Shown here piece by piece: positions 62,746-64,000 of a DNA stretch of 64,000 bases (the stretch's first letter is position 1; each line of letters opens with the position of its first letter). Under the pieces are notes generated by a model, which worked only from the letters and a program-made list of their open reading frames with translations, was not told where the DNA came from and made no database searches. This DNA comes from Oscillospiraceae bacterium (GTDB taxonomy: Bacteria; Bacillota; Clostridia; Saccharofermentanales; Saccharofermentanaceae), in NCBI GenBank assembly GCA_902802325.1, contig CADCLV010000002.1:32791-96790 (forward strand), given 5' to 3'. A program made the translations under genes and the position numbers.

Positions 62746-63879
62746 CTATCGTTTCCGGAGTTCTTCGACCCGTTTTTTCAAATCAGAAATAAAAGACCGG
62801 ATCTCTTCTTCGGTGTTTTCGGATCCGAGAGAGATACGAAGCGCAGATCGTGCAGTTTCCGAATCAAGTCCGATAGCTTTTAAAACATGGGACGTTTCCT
62901 GATGACTGGATGTACACGCTGATCCGGAGGAACAGGCAAAGCCATCTACATTTAAATATAAAAGCAGTTCTTCTCCGCTGATTCTAGAAAATACGAAATG
63001 AGCATTGCCCGGAAGACGTTTTTCGGGATGACCGCAAAGACGGGCATCCGGAATCGACTCCGGGATATTGTGAATCAGAGTATTCCGAAGAGCTTTAAGA
63101 GAAAAAGTTTTCTCAGGTAGTTCCTGTAAAGCAAGGGACAGCGCTTTTTCCATGCCAAGGATTCCTGCCAGGTTTTCAGTTCCGGCACGGTGTCTGCTTT
63201 CCTGCTCTCCACCGAGGATCATCGGAGAGAGATCTAGTCCTCTTTTTACGATCAATCCGCCGATGCCGGTGGGTCCGCCGAATTTATGCCCTGAGAAAGA
63301 GAGTGCATCCACCCCGAGATCACGGAAAGAAACCGGGATACTGCCGACTGCCTGCACCGCATCAGTATGAAAAAACGCACCGTGTTTATGGGCGACTTCA
63401 GCCAGTTCTTTCACCGGCTCAATGGTACCGATCTCATTATTGGCCAGCATCACCGACACCAGAGAAGTATCCGGCGACAGTGCATTTTCCAAAGATTCAG
63501 GAGATACAAAACCATATTCATCCACCGGAAGATAAGTAATGCGGTATCCTTCTTTTTCCAGGCCTTCACAGGTACGGAGAACAGACGGATGTTCGATGGA
63601 GGAAACGATGATATGCCTTTTTTCCAAAGAAGAAAAAGCCCTTATGGCCCAGTTATTCGCTTCTGTTCCACCGCTGCAGAAATAGAGTTCTTCCGAAAAA
63701 GCATCCAGATTGGCAGAGATACGGTCACGGGCTTCTTCAAGAAGCTTTCTTGCCTTCTGCCCTTCCCGATGAATGGAAGAAGGATTTCCACAGGTTCCGT
63801 CCCAGGCAATCTTCATTGCTTCAAGGGCTTCGGGACGAAGTGGTGTGGTGGCCGCATGATCCAGATAAATCCTCGTCAT
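62746..63879 (-). CDS. Cysteine desulfurase, NifS/IscS type
   Basis: 377 residues. DHAATTPLRPE at the start, HTDAVQAVGS, the PLP lysine in SFSGHKFGGPTG and the mobile catalytic cysteine in CSSGSACTSS. It releases sulfur from cysteine for iron-sulfur clusters or tRNA thiolation. No iscU follows. In Firmicutes a stand-alone NifS is often next to thiI; the upstream neighbour lies outside the window. AAAGGAG precedes the start. Confidence 0.95.
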   Translation of the reverse strand: MTRIYLDHAATTPLRPEALEAMKIAWDGTCGNPSSIHREGQKARKLLEEARDRISANLDAFSEELYFCSGGTEANNWAIRAFSSLEKRHIIVSSIEHPSVLRTCEGLEKEGYRITYLPVDEYGFVSPESLENALSPDTSLVSVMLANNEIGTIEPVKELAEVAHKHGAFFHTDAVQAVGSIPVSFRDLGVDALSFSGHKFGGPTGIGGLIVKRGLDLSPMILGGEQESRHRAGTENLAGILGMEKALSLALQELPEKTFSLKALRNTLIHNIPESIPDARLCGHPEKRLPGNAHFVFSRISGEELLLYLNVDGFACSSGSACTSSHQETSHVLKAIGLDSETARSALRISLGSENTEEEIRSFISDLKKRVEELRKR

Positions 63880-63902
63880 AGAAATCTCCTTTCGTTTAAT
63901 TC

Positions 63903-63908
63903 ATTATA
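63903..63908 (-). promoter_or_regulatory. -10 element of the cysteine desulfurase gene
   Basis: TATAAT on the minus strand, 24 bases before the start codon. No clear -35 box. Confidence 0.45.
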
Positions 63909-63941
63909 TCGCATTACTACGGTTTCTTTTCCTTCAAAACG

Positions 63942-63970
63942 AAGCGGTGGCATCTCTGCCACCGCTTTTA
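63942..63970. terminator. Hairpin near the right end
   Basis: AAGCGGTGGCA and TGCCACCGCTT are perfectly complementary around TCTC, with TTTTATATTCTTT on the plus side and CGTTTTG on the minus side. It most likely ends a minus-strand gene located beyond the window. Confidence 0.7.
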
Positions 63971-64000
63971 TATTCTTTGTGAAAAGCACTTGCTGTCTTT

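Overview
The window looks like chromosome from a Gram-positive anaerobe of the Clostridia, most likely a gut or rumen member of the Lachnospiraceae or a close relative. This is inferred from gene content and order: LplABC-type sugar importer genes beside a GH10 xylanase, the miaB-mutS-mutL-miaA-hfq order, a PyrR-type attenuator ahead of a pyrR-B-C-F-K-D-E operon, a leucine T-box before leuA, and strong AGGAGG-type ribosome binding sites with sigma-A promoters. I see no phage, insertion sequence or CRISPR array. The window reads as a stable core and niche chromosome segment.

Layout. 1-7156: a carbohydrate importer without its ATPase (binding protein, two permeases), then a cytoplasmic GH10 enzyme, a DUF624 membrane protein, an unknown anchored protein and a SASA-family esterase. 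Together they suggest uptake and intracellular processing of acetylated xylo-oligosaccharides. 7172-9476: a stand-alone tyrosine recombinase and asd. 9577-9879: a tRNA(CAU)-tRNA-Tyr unit. 9946-11733: an orphan binding lipoprotein paralogous to the first gene. 11765-26707: galE, tRNA-Leu and a surface polysaccharide locus with aminotransferase, priming phosphosugar transferase, glycosyltransferases, Wzy and Wzx, complete dTDP-rhamnose genes, two LicD proteins and a cytidylyltransferase/SDR pair. The predicted product is a rhamnose-containing polymer carrying phosphodiester-linked groups.

26862-31988 is a MoxR/DUF58/VWA/VWA/TPR (Bat-like) operon in which every gene overlaps the next. 31997-38490 is the pyrimidine operon with a recognisable PyrR-binding leader and terminator. 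38503-43684 holds a YgjP-like metalloprotease, an acyl-CoA synthetase and a TldD/TldE pair. 43693-45168 encodes a D,D-carboxypeptidase homologue that has lost the serine and lysine of its SxxK motif. 45303-52979 is miaB-mutS-mutL-miaA plus an extended, divergent Hfq.

53013-54623 holds lexA with an SOS box shared with a divergent 60-residue membrane protein (a candidate SOS-induced division inhibitor) and an unknown anchored protein. The remainder carries leuA with its T-box, a sigma/anti-sigma-like pair, aroF, an M18 aminopeptidase, hisJ, a possible 56-residue ORF, an AraC/GyrI-like regulator and a cysteine desulfurase. The best candidates for something new are the inactive carboxypeptidase homologue, the SOS small protein beside lexA, the unusual Hfq, and the PyrE with a non-canonical PRPP loop.
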